Program-made: the position numbers and the translations under genes
In this document: piece by piece, positions 14,148 through 21,289 of the stretch
How the letters are laid out: each line of letters opens with the position of its first letter
How positions within the stretch are numbered: the first letter of the stretch is position 1
Notes under the pieces: generated by a model
The model's input: the letters and a program-made list of their open reading frames with translations, nothing else
Database searches by the model: none
Told to the model about the DNA's origin: nothing
Source: Spirochaetales bacterium
GTDB taxonomy: Bacteria; Spirochaetota; Spirochaetia; Sphaerochaetales; Sphaerochaetaceae
Direction of reading: 5' to 3'
Assembly: GCA_022784805.1 (NCBI GenBank)
Contig: JALFYG010000110.1
Location: 1-22,160 of the forward strand
Length of the DNA: 22,160 bases

Positions 14148-15551
14148 TTAGTCTTCGAAGTAGTGCTTGGCGTTATTGAAGGAGATGTTTTCAACGATGG
14201 AACCAAGCCACTCGATGTCATTAGGAACTTCACCGTTCTCAACCCAAGTTCCGATGACATTACAGAGTATGCGTCTGAAATATTCATGTCTTGAGTAGGA
14301 GAGGAAGGAACGGCTGTCTGTAAGCATACCGATGAATGATGGGAGGGAACCGAGGTTAGCAAGAACCTTAAGCTGCTCTTCCATGCCATCTCTGTGATCA
14401 CAGAACCACCAAGCTGAACCAAGCTGGATCTTTCCCTTGATGCCTTCACCCTGCCAGCATCCCATGAGGGTTCCGAGAGAGTAGTAGTCTTTTGGATTGA
14501 GTGAGTAGAAGATTGTCTTTGGGATTTCGTTTGTCTCTGAGAGAGCACCCATGAACTTTGAAACTCCCATTGCAAGCTCTGCATCATAAGAAGCGTCGAA
14601 GCCTGTGTCTGGACCGAGCTTGTTATACATAGCCTTGTTGTTGTCTCTGATGGAAGCGAAGTGGAGCTGCATGGCGATGTTCTTCTTGTTGTACATTCTT
14701 GCAAGAGCACTCAAGACGAATGTTCTGTATGCATCTGTCTCGACTGCTGTAGGCTCTTCGCCGTTCATCTTCTTCTGGAATACCTTTTCAACTTCTTCTT
14801 CGCTCCAGAATGTGCATGGGCAAGTCATGAGGGCATGGTCAGATGCCTTACATCCCATTTCAACGAAGAAATCGAGTCTCTTTTCAAGTGCCTTTACAAC
14901 GTCGGAAGCACTCTTGATTTCCAAACTAGCGCTCTTTCCAAGCTTTTCGATGTAAGCTGCGAAGTCTGGCTTATCGATGTTCAAAGCCTTGTCTGGGCGG
15001 TAGGAAGGGATGACCTTTGCAGGACACTTGCCTTCGTCTCTGATGACTTTGTGCCACTTGAGGTCGTCTGCTGGGTCGTCTGTTGTTCCGACTGCATAGA
15101 CGTTGAATTTCTTCATGATTCCCCAAACTGTGAGGTCTGGGTCTTCTGCAAACTTCTTGTTTGCTTCTTCATAGATCTTCTCAGCATTCTTTCTGTTGAG
15201 GACATCGTAGATTCCAAAATATCTCTGGAGTTCCAGGTGTGTCCAATGGTAGAGAGGGTTGCCGATAAGGTTCTCCATTGTTTCTGCCCATGCTGTGAAC
15301 TTTGACCAAGCGTCTGCGCTTCCTGTGATTCTCTCCTCTGGGAAGCCACATGTTCTGATCTGTCTCCACTTGTAGTGGTCTCCACCAAGCCAAGCATCTG
15401 TGATTGTGGTGAATCTTACATTCTTTGCAATCTGCTCAGGAATAAGGTGACAGTGATAGTCGAAGATAGGCATCTTCTCTGCGTAATCGTGATATAGGGT
15501 CTTCGCTGTCTCTGTTTCAAGCAGGAAGTCCTTGTCCATAAAGTTCTTCAT
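14148..15551 (-). CDS. uxaC: Glucuronate/galacturonate isomerase
   Basis: A 467-residue cytosolic isomerase that converts D-glucuronate to fructuronate and D-galacturonate to tagaturonate, the first step of hexuronate catabolism. Length matches UxaC. The amidohydrolase-like metal motif FDYHCHL (Asp31, His33, His35) is followed by IPEQIAKN, DHYKWRQIRTCGF, NPLYHWTHLELQRYFGI and, near the C-terminus, GMLTDSRSFLSYSRHEYFRR, all typical of the family. The start at 15551 has AAGGAG eight bases upstream; Met5 is a less likely alternative. With KdgK and Eda it supplies most of the route from uronates to central metabolism; the reductase and dehydratase steps are not in this window. It diverges from the hybrid regulator gene. 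Confidence 0.95.
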   Translation of the reverse strand: MKNFMDKDFLLETETAKTLYHDYAEKMPIFDYHCHLIPEQIAKNVRFTTITDAWLGGDHYKWRQIRTCGFPEERITGSADAWSKFTAWAETMENLIGNPLYHWTHLELQRYFGIYDVLNRKNAEKIYEEANKKFAEDPDLTVWGIMKKFNVYAVGTTDDPADDLKWHKVIRDEGKCPAKVIPSYRPDKALNIDKPDFAAYIEKLGKSASLEIKSASDVVKALEKRLDFFVEMGCKASDHALMTCPCTFWSEEEVEKVFQKKMNGEEPTAVETDAYRTFVLSALARMYNKKNIAMQLHFASIRDNNKAMYNKLGPDTGFDASYDAELAMGVSKFMGALSETNEIPKTIFYSLNPKDYYSLGTLMGCWQGEGIKGKIQLGSAWWFCDHRDGMEEQLKVLANLGSLPSFIGMLTDSRSFLSYSRHEYFRRILCNVIGTWVENGEVPNDIEWLGSIVENISFNNAKHYFED

Positions 15552-15578
15552 ATCTGTTGCTCCTTGGCGTAGTTTGCC

Positions 15579-15606
15579 ATTATTAATAAGATTACACCAC
15601 CTTCAA
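15579..15606 (-). promoter_or_regulatory. Promoter of uxaC
   Basis: On the minus strand: TTGAAG, 16 bases, AATAAT. CTGATATTTCAG (arms CTGA and TCAG) lies a little further upstream in the shared uxaC/regulator gap and might be an operator; this is weak. Confidence 0.4.
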
Positions 15607-15679
15607 AATATGTCTATATGAAAAGACCGGCTGATATTTCAGTTTTTCCGAACTTTGTATATGCTTAAAACACTTTGCG

Positions 15680-15707
15680 TTGAGATGATACTTCGGTTTA
15701 TTATAAT
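15680..15707 (+). promoter_or_regulatory. Promoter of the hybrid regulator gene
   Basis: TTGAGA, 16 bases, TATAAT (five and six of six). Transcription should start near 15714 with a leader of about ten bases beginning GGGGG. This rules out the earlier in-frame start at 15655. Confidence 0.6.
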
Positions 15708-15723
15708 GGTATCGGGGGTCTTA

Positions 15724-18700
15724 ATGTCACGGAAAACTGGATTTATTCTGGCTAACCTGCATCAAGGGACAGGGGTGCAGGTATGGAAGTGCATCAATGA
15801 GGAATCATTATTACCTGGAGACAGTTCTATCTTTGTCTTCCCAGGCGGTAGACTTGGATACAAAAAGGCAGATGAATACCTAAGAAACTCAATCTATAAG
15901 TACGCCACTCCAGAAAACATTGACGGAGTCGTAGTGTGGGGCAGTACCCTTGCAGGTGCTGCAACATGGAAAGAAGCTGAATCTTTTGTTCAATCCTTAT
16001 CTAAAGATATGCCGGTGGTATCTATGGGAATCGAAGTGGAGGGTGTTCCTTCCGTTAACTTCGATGCTTATTCAGGTACATACAGAATGGTTGAACACAT
16101 GATCAAGCGCCATGGAGCAAAGAAGATTGCGTTCCTCAGAGGCCCAGAGAATCATGAATCTGCAGAGGACAGGTTCCAGGCATATAAAGATGCTCTTCAT
16201 GACAATGCCTTGGAATATAATCCTAAGCTTGTATCTTCTCCTACTGCATGGGGAGAAGGGGACACAGCCATCAAGGAGATTGTAGAGAAGAACGGCATGG
16301 TTCCTGCCAAGGACTTTACAGCCCTTGTCTGTCCATCGGACCTTATGAATAGAATGGCCACTATTTATCTTGAAGAGAGAGGCTATCTTGTTCCTGATGA
16401 TGTCGCCACCGCTGGCTTCAATGATTCTCCCGAGGCATATCTATCCAGTATTGAATCCACCACTGTGAGAATGCCATTCAAGGAGATGGTGGAGGCTTCA
16501 TTCTCGCTGATAGAGGATATGGAGAAAGATAAGGAAGGAGTTTTCCCTAATCTTCTGTTGCCTTCAATTCCTTTATATCGCAGGTCCTGCGGGTGTACAG
16601 ATCCTTTTGGATCGGCGGATAATGCCAGAAAGACTATAAAGACTTGGGACGATTACGAATCTTGGATTAATAATCGCATCAGTGATAAGGAAGCTGCCAG
16701 AGTCTTGATATATATCCTTAAAGATATGTTCATGGACATGCGTCTAGTTGATATGGAAAACAGACGTCACTATGAAGAGATGTGCTGGAGATACCTTAAG
16801 CATGGCGGAACTATGAAGCTCTTTTTCTCCGTCATCAAATGGGCTCGCATTCTATTTGGGGTGAGGGAACTGTCTCTGGAAGAGATGGATCTGTTACACG
16901 ATATCATCATGGAACAGTCTGCAAGGGTCTCTGCTTCCAATAACATCACTTTCTCCATAAAGAGCAAGGCTTATAATGCCTTGGGCGCAGATTTGTTGAA
17001 GGCTCTGAGCTTCCATGATATGGGAGTCTCCCTGTCAAAGAAACTTCCGGATATAGGCATATCCAAAGCCTTTGTATTCTTAAGCGACATCGACGGTGAG
17101 AATAAGCTGGTCACTGGTTTCTCTGATTCCAAGATTTGGGACGAGAGTCAGCCTTTCAGCGGTAACAGGCTCTATCCTGAGGAACTGGATGCAGAATTTG
17201 AAAAGGGTGTTTTCATTGTACTTCCTCTTTTCTACGACTCATCTGTCGTCGGTTATATGATAATGAAGAACGAATCTTGTTCTTCCGATATGGTGGAGAA
17301 TATAAGAAACAGCACAGCCGCCACCTTGCAGGCGATATCTCTCTATGAGATAGCCAGCATAAAGAGCCAGAAGGCGGAAGAAGCTGAGAAACAGTCCTCC
17401 CTCTTCTATTCAACACTTGCTGAGGACCTGAGGGAGCCTTTGGGTGCCATCAGGGCAATGGCAGACTGCGGGGATTTGGACGAGGAGATTCTTTTGGCTC
17501 TCTCCACGAAGGCCGAGCACATACTTCAGCTCTCCCTTTCAGACAAGGGCGAGTTGAGCCTTGATATGCGAATCACTCCTTGTTCCTTCCTTGTGAGGGA
17601 AATTGAGGACAGAGGAATATCCATAACATCTCCTTCTGTTCTTCCTGCACTTAACTTAGATATGGGAAAGGTGTGTGAAATTCTGGATTATCTGACGTCA
17701 GAAGCAAGGGTTGCAGGAGATTCTCTGAATATGGAGATAATCATGGAAGAGAAGAACCTTGTATTAAGGACCTTCGGTACTGTCTTTGATGTCTCTGCCC
17801 TTTCAGATAAAGATCCTTCAATGCTTCTCTGCGAGAAGATAATGGTTCTTCATGGCGGAACCTTCCGTTTTGGAAAGGAGAAGCTTGATATAGTATTCCC
17901 ATTCCCATCTATCTCAGGCCTTCCATCCTCTTCTTGTGGAGACAAGGGAGTTCTGTTTATTTCATCAAGTGAAGAAATTGATCCAAAGTCCTATGGTTTT
18001 GAAAAAGTCACCTGGATGGGCTTTGACGATGTGGTGCAGAAAATCGGTGAGATTCCTTCCTACTCCGCATTGGCTTGGAATACGGAAGATGAATCTAAGT
18101 CCTCCAATGTGGCGTTGACTGTACTAAGAAACCATAAAGAGACCAAGGTCATGCCTTTCCTTTGCTATGGCAGCAAAGAAAGTAGCTCATCGTTAAACAC
18201 TACAGTGGAAGGAGCTCTGCTACAGAATGAAAGAGCCACATTCTACTCCTTCGGCCCATTCCCAAAGACTTTGGACAAGTTAAAAGACTTTGGAAATATT
18301 GTGGCGATTAAGGATCTCTCAGAGCTGGATGAATCGAAGACGGCCGCGCTCTTTATCATGGAGAGGATAGAGCCATCAGCCATCGAAACTATCAGGCGTA
18401 AACGTAAGTTCTCCAAGACACCTGTCCTTGTGGTAAAGGAAAAGTTCACAAAAGATGACGCAGAAAGGTTGAGTCCTTTCCCTGAAGTATTGATGGTGAA
18501 CACCTCCATCACCGAGAGCGAGGATTTTATTACAAGAGTAGTTTCCCTTATTGGAGGAGATGAGTTGCTGCCTCCTTTGACATCTGTCCTCGTGAAGAGA
18601 GCGATAGCATATTTGAACGAATATGCTACACATTCAGTATCAAGATGGCAGATTGCGGCATCGGTTAATATCAGTGAAGACTATCTGACACGTATTTTCA

Positions 18701-18903
18701 GAAAAGAAGTTGGTCTTTCTCCTTGGGATTATCTTAATAGATTCAGAATTCAGATAGCATCGAAATTACTATTGGAGACAGGAGCTTCCATCAGTGAAAT
18801 TGCGTCTATGACTGGTTTCCAGGATCAGGCATATTTCTGCAGGGTCTTCAGAAAAGTCAAAGGATTCCCGCCAGGAAATATCAGAAGCAGGAGCAGAATG
18901 TAG
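15724..18903 (+). CDS. Giant one-component regulator: LacI-type sensor, GAF-like, degenerate kinase-like region, AraC HTH
   Basis: Predicted 1059 residues, cytosolic, no transmembrane segment seen. Residues 1-285 resemble the sugar-binding domain of LacI/GalR regulators (FVFPGGRLGY, DGVVVWGS, VNFDAYSGTYRMVEHMI, KKIAFLRGPENHESAEDRFQAYKDAL, PDDVATAGFNDSP) but without the LacI HTH. RRSCGC (286-291) follows. Residues ~420-545 look GAF-like (KAFVFLSD..., VVGYMIMKN). Residues ~558-605 resemble a HisKA dimerisation helix (LAEDLREPLGAIRAM) with Glu or Asp where the phosphorylated His should be. Residues ~640-728 resemble a reduced HATPase_c domain ending MVLHGGTFRFGKEKLDIVFPFP; 740-945 may be receiver-like. 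The AraC-type double HTH is at ~950-1055 (WQIAASVNISEDYLTRIFRK, ISEIASMTGFQDQAYFCRVFRK). Divergent from uxaC, so probably a uronate-responsive regulator; ligand is inferred. ATG chosen from promoter position. Confidence 0.82.
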   Translation: MSRKTGFILANLHQGTGVQVWKCINEESLLPGDSSIFVFPGGRLGYKKADEYLRNSIYKYATPENIDGVVVWGSTLAGAATWKEAESFVQSLSKDMPVVSMGIEVEGVPSVNFDAYSGTYRMVEHMIKRHGAKKIAFLRGPENHESAEDRFQAYKDALHDNALEYNPKLVSSPTAWGEGDTAIKEIVEKNGMVPAKDFTALVCPSDLMNRMATIYLEERGYLVPDDVATAGFNDSPEAYLSSIESTTVRMPFKEMVEASFSLIEDMEKDKEGVFPNLLLPSIPLYRRSCGCTDPFGSADNARKTIKTWDDYESWINNRISDKEAARVLIYILKDMFMDMRLVDMENRRHYEEMCWRYLKHGGTMKLFFSVIKWARILFGVRELSLEEMDLLHDIIMEQSARVSASNNITFSIKSKAYNALGADLLKALSFHDMGVSLSKKLPDIGISKAFVFLSDIDGENKLVTGFSDSKIWDESQPFSGNRLYPEELDAEFEKGVFIVLPLFYDSSVVGYMIMKNESCSSDMVENIRNSTAATLQAISLYEIASIKSQKAEEAEKQSSLFYSTLAEDLREPLGAIRAMADCGDLDEEILLALSTKAEHILQLSLSDKGELSLDMRITPCSFLVREIEDRGISITSPSVLPALNLDMGKVCEILDYLTSEARVAGDSLNMEIIMEEKNLVLRTFGTVFDVSALSDKDPSMLLCEKIMVLHGGTFRFGKEKLDIVFPFPSISGLPSSSCGDKGVLFISSSEEIDPKSYGFEKVTWMGFDDVVQKIGEIPSYSALAWNTEDESKSSNVALTVLRNHKETKVMPFLCYGSKESSSSLNTTVEGALLQNERATFYSFGPFPKTLDKLKDFGNIVAIKDLSELDESKTAALFIMERIEPSAIETIRRKRKFSKTPVLVVKEKFTKDDAERLSPFPEVLMVNTSITESEDFITRVVSLIGGDELLPPLTSVLVKRAIAYLNEYATHSVSRWQIAASVNISEDYLTRIFRKEVGLSPWDYLNRFRIQIASKLLLETGASISEIASMTGFQDQAYFCRVFRKVKGFPPGNIRSRSRM

Positions 18904-18909
18904 ATTATC

Positions 18910-18933
18910 GAGGGGTCTTCGGGCCTCTCTTTT
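18910..18933 (+). terminator. Terminator of the hybrid regulator gene
   Basis: GAGGGGTC pairs with GGCCTCTC (eight pairs, two of them G-U) around a TTCG tetraloop, followed by TTTT. Confidence 0.82.
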
Positions 18934-18967
18934 CATTTATACAATCATTTTATTGTGGTCTCTGTAA

Positions 18968-18996
18968 TTGCGTATAGCGATTTTCTAATCTATAAT
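18968..18996 (+). promoter_or_regulatory. Promoter of the 5'-nucleotidase gene
   Basis: TTGCGT, 17 bases, TATAAT. Predicted transcription start near 19003, giving a leader of about 52 bases. Confidence 0.6.
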
Positions 18997-19014
18997 CTCT
19001 ATATCTGATACAGA

Positions 19015-19032
19015 TTCCGAAGGTTTTCGGAA
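19015..19032 (+). other. Hairpin in the 5'-nucleotidase leader
   Basis: TTCCGAA and TTCGGAA form a perfect 7-bp stem around GGTT, about 12 bases after the predicted transcription start and nine bases before the GGAGG ribosome binding site. It may stabilise the mRNA; no T-run follows. Confidence 0.5.
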
Positions 19033-19054
19033 AATAATATTTCGGAGGAAATAG

Positions 19055-20710
19055 ATGAACAGAATCAAGAGAATTGCACTGGTTATGGCAATTGCCTTCA
19101 TTAGTGTCACAATGCTCTTTGCTCAGGGTGCAGCAGAAGCACTTGAAGCACAGAAAGACATCGTCGTCCTTTACACAAACGATGTTCATTGCGCCATCGA
19201 CAACAATATCGGTTATGCAGGACTCGCTTCCTACAAGGCCGAGATGGAGAAAGACAACTTTGTTGTTCTTGTTGATGCCGGCGATGCTATCCAGGGCGAC
19301 ACAATCGGTACTGTCAGTAAGGGAGAGTATTTGGTTGACATCATGAATGAAGTCGGATATGACTTCTGCGTCCTCGGTAACCATGAATTTGATTATGGAA
19401 CAGACGTGCTTGCTACTCTCTTGGAGAAGGCTGACGCTCAGTACCTGAACGCAACTATCACATATTCAGGAAATGGAAATAACCTTCTTGGTTCAACAGT
19501 TCCATATGCAATCGAGAGATATGGCTATCTTGATGTTGCATTCATTGGTGTTTCCACTCCAGAATCAATCACAAAGTCCACACCAAGATACTTCATGGAA
19601 GGTGATGAATTTGTTTATGACTTCGCTAGCGGCGACGAGCTCTATGCAGCAGTACAGAGCGTAGTTGATGAAGTCAGAGCAAAGGGTGCTGACATTGTCA
19701 TCGTCATCTCTCACCTTGGCGTTGAAGAGGGAAGCGAACCAAACAGAGCTACTGATCTTATTGCAAACACAACAGGTATCGACGCTCTCATCGACGGTCA
19801 CTCACACACAACAGCTCCATATGAACTTGTTGCTGACAAGAGTGGAAAGAAGGTTGTCTACACACAGACAGGAACAAAGCTCAACGCAATCGGAAAGCTT
19901 ACTATCAGCAAGGATGGTTCCATCAAGGCTGAACTCGTTACTGAAGCAGAAAAAGATGCTGAAGTCACAGCTTTCATCGATAACCTCAAGAGCGAATATG
20001 AATCACTTGTCAACACAGTTGTTGCTCATACAGCAGTCGAACTCTCCATCGTAGACGAGAACGGCGTAAGAGCTGTCAGAAACAGAGAAACAGCAATCGG
20101 TGACCTCTGTGCAGATGCTTACAGAGCAGTTGCAGATACAGACATCGCATTTGTCAACGGTGGTGGTATTCGCGCTACAATCAAGCAGGGCGACATCACA
20201 ACAGCTAACATGATCAGTGTCCACCCATATGGCAACTATCTCTGCTCCTGCTATGCTACAGGTGCTGAAATCCTCGATGCTCTCGAGCACAGTGTCGTAA
20301 ACACATCCGCTATTGCAGCTCAGGATGGAAAGGCAGTTGGAGAGAGCGGTGGCTTCCTCCAGGTATCTGGCCTCAAGTTCACTATCGACACATCCGTTGC
20401 TTCTTCTGTCAAGAAGGACGACAAGGGACTCTTTGTTGCAGTTGAAGGCGAGAGAAAGGTTAAGGACGTATACGTTGAGAAGAACGGCGAGTGGGAACCA
20501 CTTGACCCAGAAGCTACATATACAGTTGCATGCCACAACTACATGCTTCAGGATATGGGCGACGGTTACACAATGTTTGCTGACAACCAGTACATCCTCG
20601 ACAACACAATGTTGGATAACCAGGTCATCATCACTTATATCTGCGACTTCCTCGGCGGAAACGTTGGTGAAGAATATGCAGAGCCACAGGGAAGAATCAC
20701 AGTTATCTGA
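19055..20710 (+). CDS. Secreted 5'-nucleotidase / metallophosphatase (UshA-like)
   Basis: A 551-residue exported enzyme. Residues 1-23 form a signal peptide ending LFA before QGAAEA, cleaved by signal peptidase I (no lipobox Cys). The N-terminal metallophosphatase domain shows all usual metal-binding blocks: YTNDVH (Asp43, His45), DAGDAIQGD (Asp74), GNHEFDYG (Asn109-His110), ISHLG (His220) and GHSHT (His249, His251). The C-terminal 5'-nucleotidase domain starts near residue 320 and carries NGGGIRA (368-374), SGGFLQVSGLKF and MGDGYTMF. Such enzymes dephosphorylate nucleotides, and often UDP-sugars, outside the cytoplasm so that nucleosides can be imported. GGAGG precedes the start. The gene is followed by a terminator, then by the unknown 133-aa gene and a BMP-type binding protein gene, consistent with nucleotide scavenging. 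Codon use is strongly biased, suggesting high expression. Confidence 0.92.
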   Translation: MNRIKRIALVMAIAFISVTMLFAQGAAEALEAQKDIVVLYTNDVHCAIDNNIGYAGLASYKAEMEKDNFVVLVDAGDAIQGDTIGTVSKGEYLVDIMNEVGYDFCVLGNHEFDYGTDVLATLLEKADAQYLNATITYSGNGNNLLGSTVPYAIERYGYLDVAFIGVSTPESITKSTPRYFMEGDEFVYDFASGDELYAAVQSVVDEVRAKGADIVIVISHLGVEEGSEPNRATDLIANTTGIDALIDGHSHTTAPYELVADKSGKKVVYTQTGTKLNAIGKLTISKDGSIKAELVTEAEKDAEVTAFIDNLKSEYESLVNTVVAHTAVELSIVDENGVRAVRNRETAIGDLCADAYRAVADTDIAFVNGGGIRATIKQGDITTANMISVHPYGNYLCSCYATGAEILDALEHSVVNTSAIAAQDGKAVGESGGFLQVSGLKFTIDTSVASSVKKDDKGLFVAVEGERKVKDVYVEKNGEWEPLDPEATYTVACHNYMLQDMGDGYTMFADNQYILDNTMLDNQVIITYICDFLGGNVGEEYAEPQGRITVI

Positions 20711-20732
20711 TTCTCTCTTTGATTGGATGAAA

Positions 20733-20759
20733 ACGGGCAGGGGAACTTGCCCGTTTTTT
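20733..20759 (+). terminator. Terminator of the 5'-nucleotidase gene
   Basis: ACGGGCA and TGCCCGT form a perfect stem, extended by A/T pairs, around an eight-base loop, with six T at 20754-20759. Confidence 0.85.
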
Positions 20760-20760
20760 C

Positions 20761-20789
20761 TTGCCTCGTTTCAAATCAATGCTCATATT
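20761..20789 (+). promoter_or_regulatory. Candidate promoter giving a leaderless transcript of the 133-aa gene
   Basis: TTGCCT (20761-20766), 17 bases, CATATT (20784-20789), then six bases to ATG 20796. It begins two bases after the T-run of the preceding terminator. Each hexamer matches four of six consensus bases. Confidence 0.35.
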
Positions 20790-20795
20790 AATTAT

Positions 20796-21197
20796 ATGGC
20801 TATAGATTACGAACCCTTTGGTGTTTATGTAGTGATTGAAAGTGAAGGCAAGATTATTGTCGAAGACAACAATGGAAAAATCTCTCTTCCGTTTTCTTAT
20901 GGAGAGAACAAAGAAAACCCTCAAAAGTGCGCAAAGCGTATTATCGGGACAGTAACCTCAACATCTCCAATTTTTGTAAAATCTCTGTCTTTTGTCGAAA
21001 GAAAAGCCATCGAAACAATACCGTCAGATATTAAAAAGAAATGGCCGAAAGGGGCGATGACTATACCTGTTTATGCCTTCTCCTATACTCTCTCAGCTCT
21101 CTCAGATAATCTGACACCATCTTATATATTCATAAATAAGGAAACGGTCATGACCAAGGTCTCTGAAATGGAGAAGGAAGTTCTTGACTGTGAGTGA
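20796..21197 (+). CDS. Uncharacterised 133-residue protein
   Basis: A small, probably cytosolic protein with no signal peptide or membrane segment, beginning MAIDYEPFGVYVVIE and ending EKEVLDCE. I do not recognise a family. The order strand-strand, a short Gly-containing loop (LPFSYGENKENPQ), then a helix-like CAKRIIG recalls a Nudix fold, but the REUxEE catalytic glutamates are absent, so this is only a loose resemblance. The reading frame is open further upstream into the nucleotidase gene, but a strong terminator lies between, so the start at 20796 is far more likely. No ribosome binding site is visible. It has its own promoter-like element, and lies between a secreted nucleotidase and a nucleoside-type binding protein. 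An AT-rich weak hairpin after the stop may end its transcript. Confidence 0.65.
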   Translation: MAIDYEPFGVYVVIESEGKIIVEDNNGKISLPFSYGENKENPQKCAKRIIGTVTSTSPIFVKSLSFVERKAIETIPSDIKKKWPKGAMTIPVYAFSYTLSALSDNLTPSYIFINKETVMTKVSEMEKEVLDCE

Positions 21198-21219
21198 AGT
21201 GAGAAAAAACAGTATTTTC

Positions 21220-21248
21220 TTTACTTTCTAATTTATCAATCGTAAAAT
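21220..21248 (+). promoter_or_regulatory. Promoter of the BMP-family gene
   Basis: TTTACT, 17 bases, TAAAAT. Predicted transcription start near 21255, immediately before a perfect hairpin. Confidence 0.55.
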
Positions 21249-21255
21249 TAATTAT

Positions 21256-21275
21256 CTATGTCGACTAAGACATAG
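21256..21275 (+). other. 5'-terminal hairpin of the BMP-family mRNA
   Basis: CTATGTC and GACATAG form a perfect 7-bp stem around GACTAA. If transcription starts near 21255, the stem-loop occupies the very 5' end of the mRNA, a position known to protect transcripts from decay. The GGAGA ribosome binding site follows within a few bases. Confidence 0.5.
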
Positions 21276-21289
21276 AGAGGAGATAACAA

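Noticed and set aside
15655..15723. Earlier in-frame start for the hybrid regulator
   Set aside because: The near-consensus promoter at 15680-15707 lies downstream of that start, so the transcript could not contain it; ATG 15724 follows a GGGGG stretch.
20313..20795. Upstream extension of the 133-residue gene into the nucleotidase gene
   Set aside because: It overlaps a clear coding region in another frame and crosses a strong terminator; the extra sequence is a compositional shadow.
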